A stretch of 64,000 nt of DNA from Roseiarcus sp036513315 (lineage in GTDB: Bacteria; Pseudomonadota; Alphaproteobacteria; Rhizobiales; Beijerinckiaceae), in contig DATBZF010000060.1 of assembly GCA_036513315.1 (NCBI GenBank), forward strand, positions 3,490-67,489. Reading direction: 5' to 3'. Numbering within the stretch: the first letter of the stretch is position 1; each line of letters begins with the position of its first letter. Under the pieces are notes generated by a model. The model searched no databases and was not told where the DNA came from. It saw only the letters and a list, made by a program, of their open reading frames with translations. A program made the translations under genes and the position numbers. This document shows, in pieces, positions 63,953 to 64,000 of this stretch.

Positions 63953-64000
63953 ATGAAAACCTTTATCCGATTTGGCGTGGATTTGGCGAAGAACTTTTTT
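63953..64000 (+). mobile_element. IS110-family transposase, N-terminus only (runs off the window)
   Basis: The last 48 bases read ATG then MKTFIRFGVDLAKNFF, the usual opening of IS110-family DEDD transposases (IGIDLAKNxF). GGGAG lies eight bases before the ATG. TGGACGG at 63881 and CCGTCCA at 63948 are inverted copies and may mark the element's end region. The element is otherwise outside the window. Confidence 0.75.

Noticed and set aside
1..64000. tRNA, rRNA, CRISPR array or prophage genes
   Set aside because: None seen: no spaced direct repeats, no cloverleaf-like CCA-ending segments that I recognise, and no phage structural genes.

Overview
The window is a GC-rich stretch of chromosome-like DNA, densely packed with operons, many of whose genes overlap by four bases (ATGA). 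Gene content (carnitine and betaine catabolism, an oxidative D-apiose pathway with a RuBisCO-like protein, DUF2291 sugar transport, DUF445, polyhydroxyalkanoate genes) and the intergenic palindromes suggest a soil- or plant-associated alphaproteobacterium, probably Hyphomicrobiales (Rhizobiales). I cannot name the genus. I saw no rRNA, tRNA or CRISPR array.

Layout. (1) 1-7014: a minus-strand run of six genes, each overlapping the next by exactly 4 bp (HAD phosphatase, arginase-fold protein, two SMR-size DMT transporters, esterase, BioF2/FemAB-like acyltransferase), divergent from a membrane desaturase and a glutamate-1-semialdehyde-aminomutase-like enzyme. It looks like a small biosynthesis and export locus of unknown product. 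(2) 7270-23405: the most interesting region. A hydantoinase-carbamoylase pair, a regulator made of two LysR proteins fused head to tail, and an 11-gene operon (UbiD-type decarboxylase, Liv-type ABC importer, DUF917, GST, urocanase paralogue, UbiX, and a histidine-ammonia-lyase homologue without the MIO triad). Read as chemistry this is a route from an ergothioneine-like (probably S-substituted) imidazole betaine to glutamate, with extra UbiD/UbiX/GST steps that the route as I know it does not need. (3) 23494-24716: a small unknown protein and an SDR.

(4) 24745-35771: an oxidative D-apiose catabolic cluster (ApsD, ApnO, OiaK, RuBisCO-like OiaX, LerI, DerI) with a ribose-type ABC importer and a GntR/FCD regulator. 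Two near-identical palindromes (28649-28667 and 35814-35833) look like the regulator's operators. (5) 35945-48815: carnitine and betaine use: beta-keto-acid cleavage enzyme, L-carnitine dehydrogenase, an oligopeptide-type ABC importer with fused ATPases, a CocE-type esterase that could release carnitine from acyl esters, a dimethylglycine/TMA-dehydrogenase-family demethylase and a glutathione-independent formaldehyde dehydrogenase for the C1 released. (6) 48900-63707: envelope and storage lipids: DUF445 protein, phasin with a strong upstream palindrome, class III PHA synthase PhaC with a very short PhaE, a CYP102-type self-sufficient P450, acyl-CoA ligase, wax ester synthase/DGAT, and a CurA-like reductase. 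(7) 58469-58565, 62207-62313 and 63728-63875: intergenic palindromic repeats; an IS110-family transposase begins at 63953 and runs off the end.
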